A DNA stretch of 64,000 nucleotides from DASZFV01 sp035549075 (GCA_035549075.1 DASZRT010000009.1:1-64000), one strand, 5' to 3'; shown: positions 7,928-17,661, counted from the first letter of the stretch. The notes: generated by a model from the sequence alone, not told the origin. Program-made: numbers and translations.

Positions 7928-9292
7928 CTACTTCGATTCCGCCGGCGCGGCCGTCGCGGGCGCCGTGCGTTCGGTCGCGAGCTCTTTCTCCGAATCCGCG
8001 ACGCGCGTCTTCCACTTCGGAGCGACGTCGGCGTCGGGGAAGCGGCGCAAGAGCTCGCGGTAGGCGGCGATCGCCTCGCTCCACCTTCGCGCCGCGAAGA
8101 GCTGCTCCGCGCGCTTGACCAGCAACGCTTGTGACGGCCCGCCGTCGCGCGCCTCGTCTACGCCTGCAAGCCCAGCGCTCGCGCTGTCCTTTGCGGCCGG
8201 TGGCGCCGCCTTCTTCTTCTCGGCCTGCTCGGTCGGCGCCTCTCGGAGTCGCTGCGCGGTCGGCTCTTCGGCTTCGGGCGCCGCCTCGGCCTTGCGCGGC
8301 TTCGCGGGCGCCGACGGGGCCGCCGCGGCGCCTTCGAGATCGTCGTCGGCGAAGCGGCGCGGCGCGACCGCGGGCGCCGATCCCATCCCCGCCGACGACA
8401 CCGAATTCAACGGAGCCGGGGGCGGCGTCGGCGCTCCGGCTTTGAAGCCATCGGGCCTCCAGTCGACGGGAGGCTTCGCGAAAATGCCCGCGCCCCCCGC
8501 GCTTCCGCCCTTGGCGTGCGCCTTTCCGTGCGCGCCGATGCCGCCGAGGCCGGGTACGACGCCGCCGCCCCCGACGCCGCGCCAGTGCTCGTCGTTGGGC
8601 TTCGAGAGATCGGGCATCGGCGTGTTGCCGAGCGCGCCCGACCCCGTGAGGCCACCGGCCCGCTCGGCGCGCTCGAGCGTCTTCATGATCGCCTGCCGCT
8701 GTTCTTCCTGCGTACGACGATCCTGGAGATCGGCCTTCAAATCTGCCGGCTCGTCGCGGCGCCGCTCTTCGTGCTTGGCTTCCTCGCGCGCCGGCATGAC
8801 CGCAGGCGCCGCCGCCGGCGCAGCAGGCGCAGCGGCCTGGCGCCCGCGCTCGTACGTGCGCGCGGGATCGAGGAGCACCTTCGACGCGAGCAGCAGGATC
8901 GCGAACGCGCCCACCGTCGCGAACGTCGGCAGCGTCCAGCCCGCGCGCATCCGCTGCCACCACGAAGCTGTAGACGAAGCCGGCTCCGGCGCGGCGCGCG
9001 GCGCAGGCGCCGCCGCCATCGGCGCACGCGCGGCCGCCGCCGCGGCGACGGGCGCGACGGCCTCCGTCGCCGCCTCGAGGAGCTTCGCGTGTACGCGCTT
9101 CGGCGCCGGCTCGGCGACGAGCGCGCCGCGCACGAGCGCGCGCGTGCCGCCGAGCGCCGCGAGCTCCGCCTGGCACCGCGCGCACCCCGCGACGTGCGCC
9201 TCGAGCGCCGCGCGCTCGTCGGCCGGCGCCTCGTCGTAGACGAGGTCGATGAGCCGCAGGCTCACGTCCTCGTGCGTGAGCGTCTCCGTCAT
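7928..9292 (-). CDS. Anti-sigma factor with zinc-finger, membrane helix and C-terminal TPR-like region
   Basis: 454 residues. The N-terminus has the ZAS anti-sigma motif HVAGCARC (about residues 29-36). A single membrane helix lies at about 117-139 (FATVGAFAILLLASKVLL). The external part is Ala/Pro/Gly rich and ends with a TPR-like helix pair, LFAARRWSEAIAAYRELLRR. It overlaps the upstream ECF sigma gene by 4 nt, so it is the cognate membrane anti-sigma. The signal sensed on the outside is unknown. Confidence 0.85.
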   Translation of the reverse strand: MTETLTHEDVSLRLIDLVYDEAPADERAALEAHVAGCARCQAELAALGGTRALVRGALVAEPAPKRVHAKLLEAATEAVAPVAAAAAARAPMAAAPAPRAAPEPASSTASWWQRMRAGWTLPTFATVGAFAILLLASKVLLDPARTYERGRQAAAPAAPAAAPAVMPAREEAKHEERRRDEPADLKADLQDRRTQEEQRQAIMKTLERAERAGGLTGSGALGNTPMPDLSKPNDEHWRGVGGGGVVPGLGGIGAHGKAHAKGGSAGGAGIFAKPPVDWRPDGFKAGAPTPPPAPLNSVSSAGMGSAPAVAPRRFADDDLEGAAAAPSAPAKPRKAEAAPEAEEPTAQRLREAPTEQAEKKKAAPPAAKDSASAGLAGVDEARDGGPSQALLVKRAEQLFAARRWSEAIAAYRELLRRFPDADVAPKWKTRVADSEKELATERTAPATAAPAESK

Positions 9293-9921
9293 CGCGCGCC
9301 TCCCGGGTTCGCGACGCGCGGCTCGGCGCCCTCGTGCAGGTCTTGCAGCGCCTCGCGCAGCCGCTCGAGCGCGTAGCGCATGCGGCTCTTCACCGTGGGC
9401 TCGGGCGCGCCCACGACCTTCGCGATCTCCGCGAATGGCATCTCCATGACCTCTCGCAACAGGAATACCTCGCGCTGCTCTTCTGGCAAGGCGGCGACCG
9501 CCGCGTCGACGCGCGCCCTCACCTCACCGTCCGACGTCAGCCCTTCGGCGTCGCGCGCGCCCGACGCCAGATAGTCGTGCAACGTCGCCGAAGACTCCTC
9601 GCCCGGACGCGTGGGCGCGTCGAGCGAGCGGGCGTCGCGGTGCACGGCGCGGCGCGACTGGTCGACGCAGAGGTTGCGCGCGATCGCGTACACCCACGTC
9701 GTGAACCGTGCTTCACCCTTCCAGTCCACACTGTCGGCGCGCGCGCGGATGACGCGCAGGAAGACCTCTTGCAGCATGTCCTCCGCGAGCACCGGATCGC
9801 CCACGGAGCGGCGCAGGAAGTTCCACACGCGGCGCTCGTGGCGCGCGAGCAAGAGCTCGAACGCGCGAGGGCTGCCCTCACGGTAGGCGTGCATGAGCTG
9901 CTCGTCGGTTTCGTCGCTCAT
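9289..9921 (-). CDS. ECF-family RNA polymerase sigma factor
   Basis: 210 residues. Region 2 is clear: ERRVWNFLRRSVGDPVLAED followed by MLQEVFLRVIRA, then FTTWVYAIARNLCVD. Region 4 is LPEEQREVFLLREVMEMPFA with EIAKVVGAPEPTVKSRM. Its stop overlaps the start of the anti-sigma gene downstream (ATGA), giving coupled expression. Probably autoregulated as usual for ECF factors, but no promoter motif was identified. Confidence 0.95.
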   Translation of the reverse strand: MSDETDEQLMHAYREGSPRAFELLLARHERRVWNFLRRSVGDPVLAEDMLQEVFLRVIRARADSVDWKGEARFTTWVYAIARNLCVDQSRRAVHRDARSLDAPTRPGEESSATLHDYLASGARDAEGLTSDGEVRARVDAAVAALPEEQREVFLLREVMEMPFAEIAKVVGAPEPTVKSRMRYALERLREALQDLHEGAEPRVANPGGAR

Positions 9922-10024
9922 CCGCGGCCCGGGCCCCTCGGCCCTCGCGCCAGATTAACCCCATGCGCGGGGTCGACGCACGGGCGACGGCTCGGATCTT
10001 CCTGGTGCGCTATTCTTCGGCACC

Positions 10025-10426
10025 ATGTCGGACAAAGTGGAGAAGACCGAAGACGAGTGGCGCGCCGAGCTCAACCCGGATCAGTTCCGCGTCCTGCGCC
10101 AAAAGGGCACCGAGCGCGCCTTCACGGGCGCCTACTGGAACTCGCACGACGACGCGATGTACGTGTGCGCGGGCTGCGGCGCCAAGCTCTTCGCCTCCGA
10201 CACGAAGTACGACAGCGGCAGCGGCTGGCCCAGCTTCACGGCGCCCGCGACGGCCGGCGCCGTCGAGACCGAGGTCGACACGTCGCACGGCATGAGGCGC
10301 GTCGAGGTGATGTGCTCCCGATGCGGCGGCCACCTCGGCCACGTGTTCGACGACGGGCCTGGCCCGGGCGGCAAGCGCTTCTGCATCAACTCGCTCTCGC
10401 TGCGCGCGGAACCCCGCGGCAAGTGA
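10025..10426 (+). CDS. msrB: Peptide-methionine (R)-S-oxide reductase
   Basis: 133 residues, standard MsrB length. Reduces the R-epimer of methionine sulfoxide in proteins. Zinc ligands C48/C51 and C97/C100, the GSGWPSF strand, and catalytic Cys120 in RFCINS are all present. No signal peptide, so cytoplasmic. Its stop overlaps the GTG start of a transporter gene. Confidence 0.97.
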   Translation: MSDKVEKTEDEWRAELNPDQFRVLRQKGTERAFTGAYWNSHDDAMYVCAGCGAKLFASDTKYDSGSGWPSFTAPATAGAVETEVDTSHGMRRVEVMCSRCGGHLGHVFDDGPGPGGKRFCINSLSLRAEPRGK

Positions 10427-11613
10427 TCGCCGAGCCCGCGCGCGCCCCGGCGCCCGCGCCCACCGGAGATCTGGCCGCGTCGTCGCTCGTGACGCTGCTC
10501 GCGTTGCAGTTCGTCTTCGGCATCGCGTTCTCGACCTACCTCATGCTGCCGAAGCTGCTGGCGGCGCACCTCGGCGCCGGGCCGAGCGGCATCGGCGTCG
10601 TCGCCGCGGCGTTCTCGTTCGGCGCCCTCGTCGCCGTCGCGTTCGTGGGCGCGCGCGTCGACCGCCCCGGCCGCCCGCGCCTCATGGCGCGGGGCTCGGT
10701 GCTCATGGGCGTCGCCTCGCTCGGGTTCCTCGCCGTCGATCATGTGGGCGCGCTCGCCGTCGCGCTGCGCGTCGCGCACGGCTTCGCCTACACCGTCGTC
10801 TTCGTCGCGGGCGCCGCGTTCGCCGCCGATCTCTCGCCGCCCGATCGCATGGGCCGCACGATGGGCCTGTTCGGCAGCTCCAACCTCATCACGAACGCCG
10901 TCGCGCCCATGATGGCCGAGCCGCTCCTCGATCGCTTCGGCCCGCCCGCGGTCTACCTGCTCGCGGCCGCGTCGTCGTTCGCGAGCTGGGCGTTCGCGCG
11001 GCGCCTCGTCGAGCCCGCGCGCCTGCGGGACCACGCCTCGGACGGCTCGCTCGACGCCGTCCTGCGCCGCGGCCGCGTGCGGCGCATGGTCGTCGTCGTC
11101 GGCCTCGCGGGCGTCGCGCTCGCCGCCGTGTTCCAGCTCAACCAGCCCATGGCGCTCGGGCTCGGCATCCACCGCCTGCGCGACTTCTTCATTGCCTACA
11201 CGATCGCCGTCGTGTTCGTGCGCTTCGGCCTCGGCAACGTCGTCGACCACGTGGGCCCGCAGACGGCGACCGTGGGCGCGCTCGCGCTCTACACGGTCGT
11301 CGTGTTCTCGATGCGCTTCCTGGGCGCGCTCGGCCTCGCGCCGCTCGGGGCCGCGTTCGGCGTCGCGCACGGCTTCTTCTTCCCCGCGGCCATGTCGCTG
11401 GCGATCGCCGAGCTGCCCGCCGACGAGCGCGGCCGCATGCTCGCGCTCGCCAATGGCGCCTTCATCGGCGGCGCCGCGCTCGTCATGCCGCTGGGCGCGC
11501 TCGCGGCGTGGGCCGGCTATGGCGTCGTCTACGCGCTCGCGTCGTTGGGCACGCTCGCCGCGGCGGCGCTGCTCATGCGCCGGCCCGTCTTGGGTCCGCG
11601 CGCGCGGCCGTAA
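10423..11613 (+). CDS. Major facilitator superfamily transporter
   Basis: 396 residues, about 12 hydrophobic segments beginning at LVTLLALQFVFGIAFSTYL. The loop 2-3 motif is weak (GARVDRPGRPRLMARG), which is the MFS motif A position. Start is GTG 10423, overlapping msrB's stop (GTGA). Substrate cannot be told; a long N-terminal extension in the same frame is not protein-like and was dropped. Confidence 0.85.
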   Translation: MIAEPARAPAPAPTGDLAASSLVTLLALQFVFGIAFSTYLMLPKLLAAHLGAGPSGIGVVAAAFSFGALVAVAFVGARVDRPGRPRLMARGSVLMGVASLGFLAVDHVGALAVALRVAHGFAYTVVFVAGAAFAADLSPPDRMGRTMGLFGSSNLITNAVAPMMAEPLLDRFGPPAVYLLAAASSFASWAFARRLVEPARLRDHASDGSLDAVLRRGRVRRMVVVVGLAGVALAAVFQLNQPMALGLGIHRLRDFFIAYTIAVVFVRFGLGNVVDHVGPQTATVGALALYTVVVFSMRFLGALGLAPLGAAFGVAHGFFFPAAMSLAIAELPADERGRMLALANGAFIGGAALVMPLGALAAWAGYGVVYALASLGTLAAAALLMRRPVLGPRARP

Positions 11614-11660
11614 ACGCCGGCGGATTCTGAAAGGGTCGTTTTGCGATATCGTCCCCGCTC

Positions 11661-14405
11661 GTGACCCCACGGCGTGGTGGACGAAGCGCAGCGGCCGCGA
11701 TGGCGGCGCTGCTGGTGGCGCCGGCGTGCGCGACGCTCCACGGGGAGACGGGCATCCGCCCGTTCGCGTTCGACTTGTTCGACATCCCGTGTCCGAGCGG
11801 CCTGCACATCATCTTCGAGCGCGCGCCGGGCGCGCAGCAGGCCGGCGTCGTCACCGTCGTCGGCGCGGGCTCCGTGCAGGATCCGGCGGGCCGTGAGGGC
11901 CTGGCTCACTTCGTCGAGCACCTGCTGTTTCGCGAGGCGCACGCGCCCGAGGCCGTGGCCGTCAACATCCGCCTGCAGGCGCTCGGCACGAGCTACAACG
12001 CCTTCACGCGGCTCGACGAGACCGTCTACCACTCGTTCGTCCCGCACCAGAGCCTGCGCGACCTGCTGGTCATCGAGGGCCAGCGCCTCGCCGAGCCGCT
12101 CGCGGGCATCGACCAGCGGACCTTCGACGTCGAGCGCGAGGTCGTGCGCAACGAGCGCCGTGAGCGCAACGAGACGCACACCTTCTCGGCCGGCTACGAG
12201 GCGGCGCTCGAGGCCGCCTTCCCCGCCGACCACCCGTATCACCGCTCGGTGATCGGCTCGCACGAGAGCCTGTCGGCGATCACGATGGACGACGCGCGCC
12301 GCTTCGTCAGCGCGAACTACCGCCCCGAGAACATGACGATGATCGTCGTCGGCGATCTCGATCCCGCGGCGGCGCAGTCCTTCATCAAGGACGCCTTGCC
12401 GCCCGCGCTGTGGGGCGACCCAGCGAACCCGCGCCCGCACCGCGCGCCGCCCGTCGTGCCGGCGACGGCGCCGCCGCTCGCGGCGCCGCACGGCATCGCA
12501 ACGGTGCACGCGTCGCTGCCGGGGCCCGAGCTGTGGATCGCCTGGCCGACGCCGGGCGGCTTCGGCCGCGAGGCCTACGCCGCCGAGGCGCTCGACTGGC
12601 TCGCGTCGAGCGCGGCGTCCCGCGGCCTGCTCGACGACCGCGACGTCGCCTCCGTCGACTTCATCGCGTCGAGCGACGTGCTCGCGGGCGCGTTCCTCGC
12701 GCGCGTGCGCCTCACCGAGGGCAAGCACCCGGAAGAGTCGGCGAAGCAGGTCATCGAGCAGCTGCCGTGGATCGGCGGCGACGACCTCGACTTCTATTTC
12801 GACCGGCGCATCGAGCACATCAAGCTCGCGCTGCTCCGCGAGCTCGCCCAACGGGCCGAGAGCGGCGAGGCGCGCGGCGAGGTGCGCGCGCTGCACGCGC
12901 ACCTCATGGGGAGCGCGGGCGCCTACGGCGACGAGGTCGCGACGATTCGATCGCTCACGGGCGACGACGTCGCGCGCTTCGCGAAGACGTACCTCACGAA
13001 AGACCGCGCGCGCGCCGTGCTCGTCGCGCCGTACACCGACGACGCGCCGCCGCCCTCGCCCGAGATCGCCAAGGCCCTCGTCGACACCGAGCACCACGGG
13101 CCGCTGCCCGCGGCGGCGCTCGGGAACCTCGTGAGCCTGCGGCACCTCGGGGCGATGAAGACCGTCGACCTCGACAACGGCCTGCGCGTCGTGCTGCTCC
13201 CGCGCCCGGGCGCGCCCGTCGTGACGGCCTCGCTCGTGCTCCACGGCGGCGAGGCGGCGGCGGACCTCGGCGTCGTGCGCGCGGCCCACGAAGCCGTCGA
13301 CATGAACTGGCAGGACTCGCCCGGCGACCACGGCATCGTCTTGTCGTTCTCGTCGGACCTCGACAACACGGCCGCCGTCATCCACGCGGGCGCCGACAAC
13401 CTCGCGCTCGGGCTCGACATGCTGTCGTTCGCGACGCGCAGCCAGACGATCGATTGGCCCAAGGACAAGTTCCGCGAGGCGAAGCTGCCGCGCTGGCGGC
13501 TCGAGGACGCCTTCCCGACGGCGCGCGCGAGCCGCGGCACCTGGAAGGCCGTCTACGGCGCTCACCCTTACGGCGTGCGCGCGACGGGCGACGACGTCGC
13601 CGCCGTCTCGAAGTCGGCGATCTCGACGTGGCTCGACCGCACGCTCGTGCCGAAGAACGCCGCGCTCGTCATCGTCGGCGACATCGACGTCGCGCAGGCC
13701 GAGGCCGAGGCGCGCTCGGCCTTCGGCGGGTGGAGCTCGTCGGACGGGCCGGTGGCGCCGCCGCCGGCCGCGACGCCCGTGACGCCCGATCCACCCGGCG
13801 TCCTCGTCGGCGGCTCGAGCGTCATCGTGACGCCGCGGCCGGGCGCGTCTCAAACCGAGGTCCTGCTCGCGTGCGCGCTGCCGCCGTCGAACGGGCCCGA
13901 GACGGCCGTTTACGAGGTCGCCTCCAAGGCGCTGCGCCAGCGCCTCCACTGGCGGCTGCGCGAAGACGCGGGCGCGACCTACGGCGTGGACGGCGGGATC
14001 TCGACCTTCCGCGGCGGCGCGACCAGCATGTGGATCCGCATGAACGTCGAGAACGCGCGGCTGCCGCTCGCGCTCGAGACGACACGATCGTTCTTTCGCG
14101 ACGTCGACGCCGACAAGCTCGACCCCGAGGTCATCAAAGGCGACCGCGACGATCTCACGCGCGACGTCCTCATGGGGTGGGAGACGTCGGACGGGCTCGC
14201 GGACTCGATCGCGTGGGCCTGGAACCTCGACTGGCCGCTCACGTGGGCCGACGACGCCGCCGGTTACTTCGCGAAGGTCCAGCCCCAGCAGGTGACGGCG
14301 GCGCTTCGCGTGTGCGGGCGCAACCAGACGCTCGCGCTCACGGGCGACGAGAAGGTCGTCCGGCGCGCGCTGGCCAAGCTGGCGGCGACGTCACGCGCGC
14401 GTTGA
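11661..14405 (+). CDS. Secreted M16-family (pitrilysin-type) zinc peptidase, two-domain
   Basis: 914 residues with two M16 halves. The N-terminal half carries the inverted zinc motif HFVEH (H83, E86, H87) with the downstream Glu in the VEREVVRNERRER helix, so it should be catalytic. The C-terminal half (about 450-914) lacks HxxEH but keeps the DNGLRVVLLPRPGAPVV strand and the substrate-binding RLREDAGATYGV segment, as in inactive M16 partners. GTG 11661 precedes a hydrophobic stretch (AALLVAPAC), suggesting export, perhaps as a lipoprotein although the lipobox is poor. Its 3' end overlaps a convergent gene by 15 bp. Confidence 0.88.
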   Translation: MTPRRGGRSAAAAMAALLVAPACATLHGETGIRPFAFDLFDIPCPSGLHIIFERAPGAQQAGVVTVVGAGSVQDPAGREGLAHFVEHLLFREAHAPEAVAVNIRLQALGTSYNAFTRLDETVYHSFVPHQSLRDLLVIEGQRLAEPLAGIDQRTFDVEREVVRNERRERNETHTFSAGYEAALEAAFPADHPYHRSVIGSHESLSAITMDDARRFVSANYRPENMTMIVVGDLDPAAAQSFIKDALPPALWGDPANPRPHRAPPVVPATAPPLAAPHGIATVHASLPGPELWIAWPTPGGFGREAYAAEALDWLASSAASRGLLDDRDVASVDFIASSDVLAGAFLARVRLTEGKHPEESAKQVIEQLPWIGGDDLDFYFDRRIEHIKLALLRELAQRAESGEARGEVRALHAHLMGSAGAYGDEVATIRSLTGDDVARFAKTYLTKDRARAVLVAPYTDDAPPPSPEIAKALVDTEHHGPLPAAALGNLVSLRHLGAMKTVDLDNGLRVVLLPRPGAPVVTASLVLHGGEAAADLGVVRAAHEAVDMNWQDSPGDHGIVLSFSSDLDNTAAVIHAGADNLALGLDMLSFATRSQTIDWPKDKFREAKLPRWRLEDAFPTARASRGTWKAVYGAHPYGVRATGDDVAAVSKSAISTWLDRTLVPKNAALVIVGDIDVAQAEAEARSAFGGWSSSDGPVAPPPAATPVTPDPPGVLVGGSSVIVTPRPGASQTEVLLACALPPSNGPETAVYEVASKALRQRLHWRLREDAGATYGVDGGISTFRGGATSMWIRMNVENARLPLALETTRSFFRDVDADKLDPEVIKGDRDDLTRDVLMGWETSDGLADSIAWAWNLDWPLTWADDAAGYFAKVQPQQVTAALRVCGRNQTLALTGDEKVVRRALAKLAATSRAR

Positions 14406-14762
14406 CGGGGGACCCTCGTTCGACGCGCGGATGAGCCACGCGAAGACCGACGACACGAGCGCGACGACGAGCGAGCCGAGGATCGCCGAGCCGAGCGACG
14501 CCACGGTGAAGCCCGGCACGAGCCAGGCCGCGATCTCGAAGGACATCGCGTTGACGACGAACAAGAAGAGGCCGAGCGTCAGCACGGTGATCGGCAGCGT
14601 CAGCAACAGCAGCACGGGCCGCACGATGGCGTTCACGAAGCCGAGCACGAGCGCGGCGACGACGAGCACGAAGCCCGACGAGATGTGAATGCCCGGGACC
14701 AGGTAGGCCGCGGCGCCGAGGGCGACCGAGGTCACGAGCCAGTGCAGCAGGAAACGCGACAT
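14391..14762 (-). CDS. Four-helix membrane protein of the mycobacterial-type phage holin superfamily
   Basis: 123 residues with four hydrophobic helices: LLHWLVTSVALGAAAYLVPG, FVLVVAALVLGFVNAIVRP, ITVLTLGLFLFVVNAMSFEI and a C-terminal one. The VNAIVRPVLLLLTLPITVLT stretch is the hallmark of this family (YvlD-like). These are chromosomal proteins of unknown function despite the holin name; nothing phage-like surrounds it. Confidence 0.85.
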   Translation of the reverse strand: MSRFLLHWLVTSVALGAAAYLVPGIHISSGFVLVVAALVLGFVNAIVRPVLLLLTLPITVLTLGLFLFVVNAMSFEIAAWLVPGFTVASLGSAILGSLVVALVSSVFAWLIRASNEGPPSTRA

Positions 14763-14785
14763 GCGCCCAGCATAGCGCGCGTTCG

Positions 14786-15472
14786 TCAGCGCGCCGGTCC
14801 TGGCGTGTTTCCGCCGCCGTCCGTCACGAGCGCGACCGACGTCGACGCGCCGATGCGGTTGGCGCCCGCGGCGAGGAGCGCGAGCGCCTGCGCGCGCGTG
14901 CGCACGCCGCCCGAAGCTTTGACGCCGACGTCGGGACCGACGGCGGCGCGCAGCGTGCGCACGGCCTCTTCGGTGGCGCCGCTCGTCGCGAAGCCCGTCG
15001 ACGTCTTCACGAACTTGGCGCCGCCCTCGACGGCGGCCCGCGCCGCGGCCGCCGAACGCTCGGGCGACCAGTACGCCGTCTCGAGGATGACCTTCACGGC
15101 GGCGCCGCGCGCCGCGCGCACGATGGCGGCGACCTCGTCGCGCACGAGCCCGTCCTGGCGCTCGCGGATCCAGCCCAAGTTCGCGACGACGTCGATCTCC
15201 GTCGCGCCGTCGTCGCGCGCGCGGGACGTCTCGGCGACCTTGATGGCCGTGACGCTCGCGCCGTGCGGGAACGAGACGACGCTCGCGACGGCGACGCGGC
15301 TGCCCGCGAGCGTGCGCGCCGCGCGCTCGACCCAGCACGGCTGCACGCAAACGGCCGCGAAGCCGAAGCGCAGCGCCTCGACGCACAGGCGATCGACCTC
15401 GCGGCCCTCGGCCTCGGGACGCAGCAACGTGTGGTCAATCACCGACGCGAGCTTCGTGTCGATCGCCGTCAT
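14786..15472 (-). CDS. deoC: Deoxyribose-phosphate aldolase
   Basis: 228 residues. Cleaves 2-deoxyribose-5-phosphate to acetaldehyde and glyceraldehyde-3-phosphate in deoxynucleoside catabolism. IDHTLLRPEA opens the barrel, KFVKTSTGF carries the Schiff-base lysine, and VGVKASGGVRT the second active-site lysine. Start ATG overlaps the stop of the upstream thioesterase gene by 4 nt. Confidence 0.95.
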   Translation of the reverse strand: MTAIDTKLASVIDHTLLRPEAEGREVDRLCVEALRFGFAAVCVQPCWVERAARTLAGSRVAVASVVSFPHGASVTAIKVAETSRARDDGATEIDVVANLGWIRERQDGLVRDEVAAIVRAARGAAVKVILETAYWSPERSAAAARAAVEGGAKFVKTSTGFATSGATEEAVRTLRAAVGPDVGVKASGGVRTRAQALALLAAGANRIGASTSVALVTDGGGNTPGPAR

Positions 15473-15948
15473 GGCCCGCCTCCCGTCGAGGAGGCGGGCA
15501 AGCCGACCGCGGCGCGCAGCTCGTCGGGCAGCCGCGTGACGCGGCCCTCGCGCGTGATGCAAGCGTGGATCGTGTAGCCGGAGACGAGCTTCTCGCCGGG
15601 CGTCGTCGCGGTGGCCACGCGGTGAATCTCGTACTCGAAGCGCACGGAAGCAGCACCGCGCGCGATCACGGCCGCCGAGATCGCGAGCTCGTCGTCGTAG
15701 CGCGCGGGGCGCCGGTAGGTCACGTGCGCCTCGACGACGGGCAGCATGAGGCCGTGCGTCTCTTCGAACGCGCGGTACGTCGCGCCGGCGACGCGCAGGT
15801 ACTCGTTGCGCGCGATCTCGAAGTAGCGCAGGTAGTTCGCGTAGTACACCATCCCCATCTGATCGGTGTCGCCGTAGATGACGCGCGTGCGCGCCACCTC
15901 GCGCAGCGCGGGCGCGCTCGAGGACGCGGCCAGGGCGGGGCTCGACAT
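15469..15948 (-). CDS. Acyl-CoA thioesterase, YbgC/4-hydroxybenzoyl-CoA type hot-dog fold
   Basis: 159 residues. YGDTDQMGMVYYANYLRYFE contains the catalytic Asp of this family (D in DTDQMG), followed by the usual RPARYDDELAI and FEYEIHR strands. Cytoplasmic. Coupled to deoC by a 4-nt overlap, though the metabolic link is not obvious. Natural substrate unknown. Confidence 0.92.
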   Translation of the reverse strand: MSSPALAASSSAPALREVARTRVIYGDTDQMGMVYYANYLRYFEIARNEYLRVAGATYRAFEETHGLMLPVVEAHVTYRRPARYDDELAISAAVIARGAASVRFEYEIHRVATATTPGEKLVSGYTIHACITREGRVTRLPDELRAAVGLPASSTGGGP

Positions 15949-16008
15949 GGGGCGACGTTACCGCGCCCGCGCGCGCCTCGAAAAGCAAAGAGACGGTGAC
16001 GCGCGTCC

Positions 16009-16806
16009 CTAGGTGGTCAGCGTGCCGGTGATGACGAGGCGGGCCCGGCCGCCGATGAGGACGCGATCGCCCACGACCTCGCAGGTGACGTCGCCACCGC
16101 GCTTGCTCACCTGGCGGGCGCGCAGCGCGCGCTTGCCGAGGCGCTCGGTCCAGAACGGCGCCAGCGTCGAGAACGACGAGCCCGTCACGGGATCCTCGGC
16201 AATGCCGACCGCGGGCGCGAAGTAGCGGGACACGAAGTCGGCGCCGGACGCTCGCGCGTCACCGGGGGCCGTCGCGCACACCGTCGTGTCGAGGCGCGCG
16301 GCGGCGGCGAAGTCGGGGCGCAGCGCCCGCACCTCGTCGGCCGTCGCCAACAGCGCGAGGAGAAACGGCCCGCGCCACGCCTCGACGGGCCGCGCGCCCA
16401 GCGCCGCCGCGAGCGCATCGGCGACGTCGGCGCCCGCGCGCGCGGCCGGCCGCGACGGGAAGTCCATCGTGTAGACGTCGCCCGCGCGGCGAACGGTCAG
16501 CGCGCCGCTGCGCGTGTGAAAGACGACCTCGGTGCGCGCGGGCTCGAGCGCCGTCATGAGCACGAAGGCCGACGCGAGCGTCGCGTGCCCGCACAGCTCG
16601 ACCTCGACCGTCGGCGTGAACCAGCGGAGCGCGAACCCGTCACCCGCGGGATGAAAGAACGCCGTCTCCGACAGGTTGTTCTCGGCCGCGATGTCCTGCA
16701 TGAGCGTATCGGAGATCGGCGCGGTCAGCGGGCACACGGCCGCGGGGTTGCCCGCGAAGGCGCGGTCCGTGAACGCGTCGACTTGGTAGAACGGCAGCGT
16801 CGGCAT
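16009..16806 (-). CDS. PhzF-family isomerase/epimerase
   Basis: 265 residues. The N-terminal half reads FYQVDAFTDRAFAGNPAAVC with catalytic Glu in NLSETAFF and RWFTPTVEVELCGHATLASA; the second half repeats the fold (VGIAEDPVTGSSFSTLAPFW). Typical PhzF length and motifs. No phenazine genes nearby, so it is one of the many PhzF proteins of unknown substrate. ATG 16806 chosen; the longer form adds 21 residues without family similarity. Confidence 0.93.
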   Translation of the reverse strand: MPTLPFYQVDAFTDRAFAGNPAAVCPLTAPISDTLMQDIAAENNLSETAFFHPAGDGFALRWFTPTVEVELCGHATLASAFVLMTALEPARTEVVFHTRSGALTVRRAGDVYTMDFPSRPAARAGADVADALAAALGARPVEAWRGPFLLALLATADEVRALRPDFAAAARLDTTVCATAPGDARASGADFVSRYFAPAVGIAEDPVTGSSFSTLAPFWTERLGKRALRARQVSKRGGDVTCEVVGDRVLIGGRARLVITGTLTT

Positions 16807-16850
16807 GGGACGAGTATGCCGCGCGCGCGACGCCGGTGTACCCTGCCCGC

Positions 16851-17657
16851 ATGTCTTCGCGGACCTCACTCGTCCTGTCGCTCGTCTTGTTCGCCGGCCG
16901 CGCGCTCGCGAAGGCGCCCGAGCCCGCGGCGCCCGAGCTCGTGCCCTTCGCCTCGCCCGAGTCGGAGGCGCGCCTCGCGCGCTCGAAGGCCAAGGTCGAC
17001 TTCTTTCGGCTGGCCAACCACTTCGAGAGCCAGCAGAACCTGGGCTACTGTGGGCCGGCGTCGTCGACGATCGTGCTCAACACGCTGCGCGCCGACGACA
17101 AGACGATCACGAAGCCGCGCGACGAGGCGCTGTTCCCCGCCGAGTTCCGCAAGGGCCTGCCGCCCGGCCTCGACCCCGTGTTCGCGCGCTACACGCAGTC
17201 GATGTTCTTCGACGACGCGACGGCGACGGTGAAGACGCGCGAACAATTTTTCGGTAAGCCGAAGGCGCCGGGGTTGAAGCCGAGCCCGGGGCTCGAGCTG
17301 CGCGAGCTCGCCGGCATCCTCGCGGCGCACGGCCTCGCGACCGAGCTGCGCGTCGCCGACGACAAGCTGACCGACGCGACCATCCACCGCGAGCTGGTCG
17401 CGAACCTGTCGACGCCCGACGACTACGTGCTCATCAACTACTTCCGTCCCGTGCTGGGACAAACGGGCGGCGGCCACATCTCGCCGCTCGGCGCCTACGA
17501 CGAAAAGTCGGACTCGTTCCTCATCCTCGACGTCAACCCGAACGGCCACACGTGGGTCTGGGTGCCGTCGTCGCGCCTCATCGCCGCCATGCGCACGCCC
17601 GACGCGCACGAGAACCGCGGCTACGTGCTCGTGCGCGAAGGCGCGAAGAACAAGTAG
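16851..17657 (+). CDS. Secreted phytochelatin-synthase-like papain-fold peptidase
   Basis: 268 residues. Signal peptide to ALA (residue 20). The papain-like triad is visible: Cys67 in NLGYCGPASS, His in GGGHISPLGAYD, and Asp in FLILDVNPNG. It is half the length of plant enzymes, as in bacterial homologues that mainly cut Gly from glutathione. It probably acts in the periplasm on glutathione or related thiols. Metal detoxification is possible but not shown; the arsenic operon is 25 kb away. Confidence 0.88.
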   Translation: MSSRTSLVLSLVLFAGRALAKAPEPAAPELVPFASPESEARLARSKAKVDFFRLANHFESQQNLGYCGPASSTIVLNTLRADDKTITKPRDEALFPAEFRKGLPPGLDPVFARYTQSMFFDDATATVKTREQFFGKPKAPGLKPSPGLELRELAGILAAHGLATELRVADDKLTDATIHRELVANLSTPDDYVLINYFRPVLGQTGGGHISPLGAYDEKSDSFLILDVNPNGHTWVWVPSSRLIAAMRTPDAHENRGYVLVREGAKNK

Positions 17658-17661
17658 TCGG

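Noticed and set aside
9334..10422. Long N-terminal extension of the MFS gene
   Set aside because: Runs through ECF sigma antisense and msrB; GTG at 10423 coupled to msrB is the sensible start.
11529..13949. Long minus-strand frame opposite the M16 peptidase
   Set aside because: Composition of a shadow frame (Arg, Asp, Val, Gly repeats); sense frame has HxxEH and the full fold.
14391..14762. Prophage holin
   Set aside because: Family name only; no phage genes nearby and the family is widespread on chromosomes.
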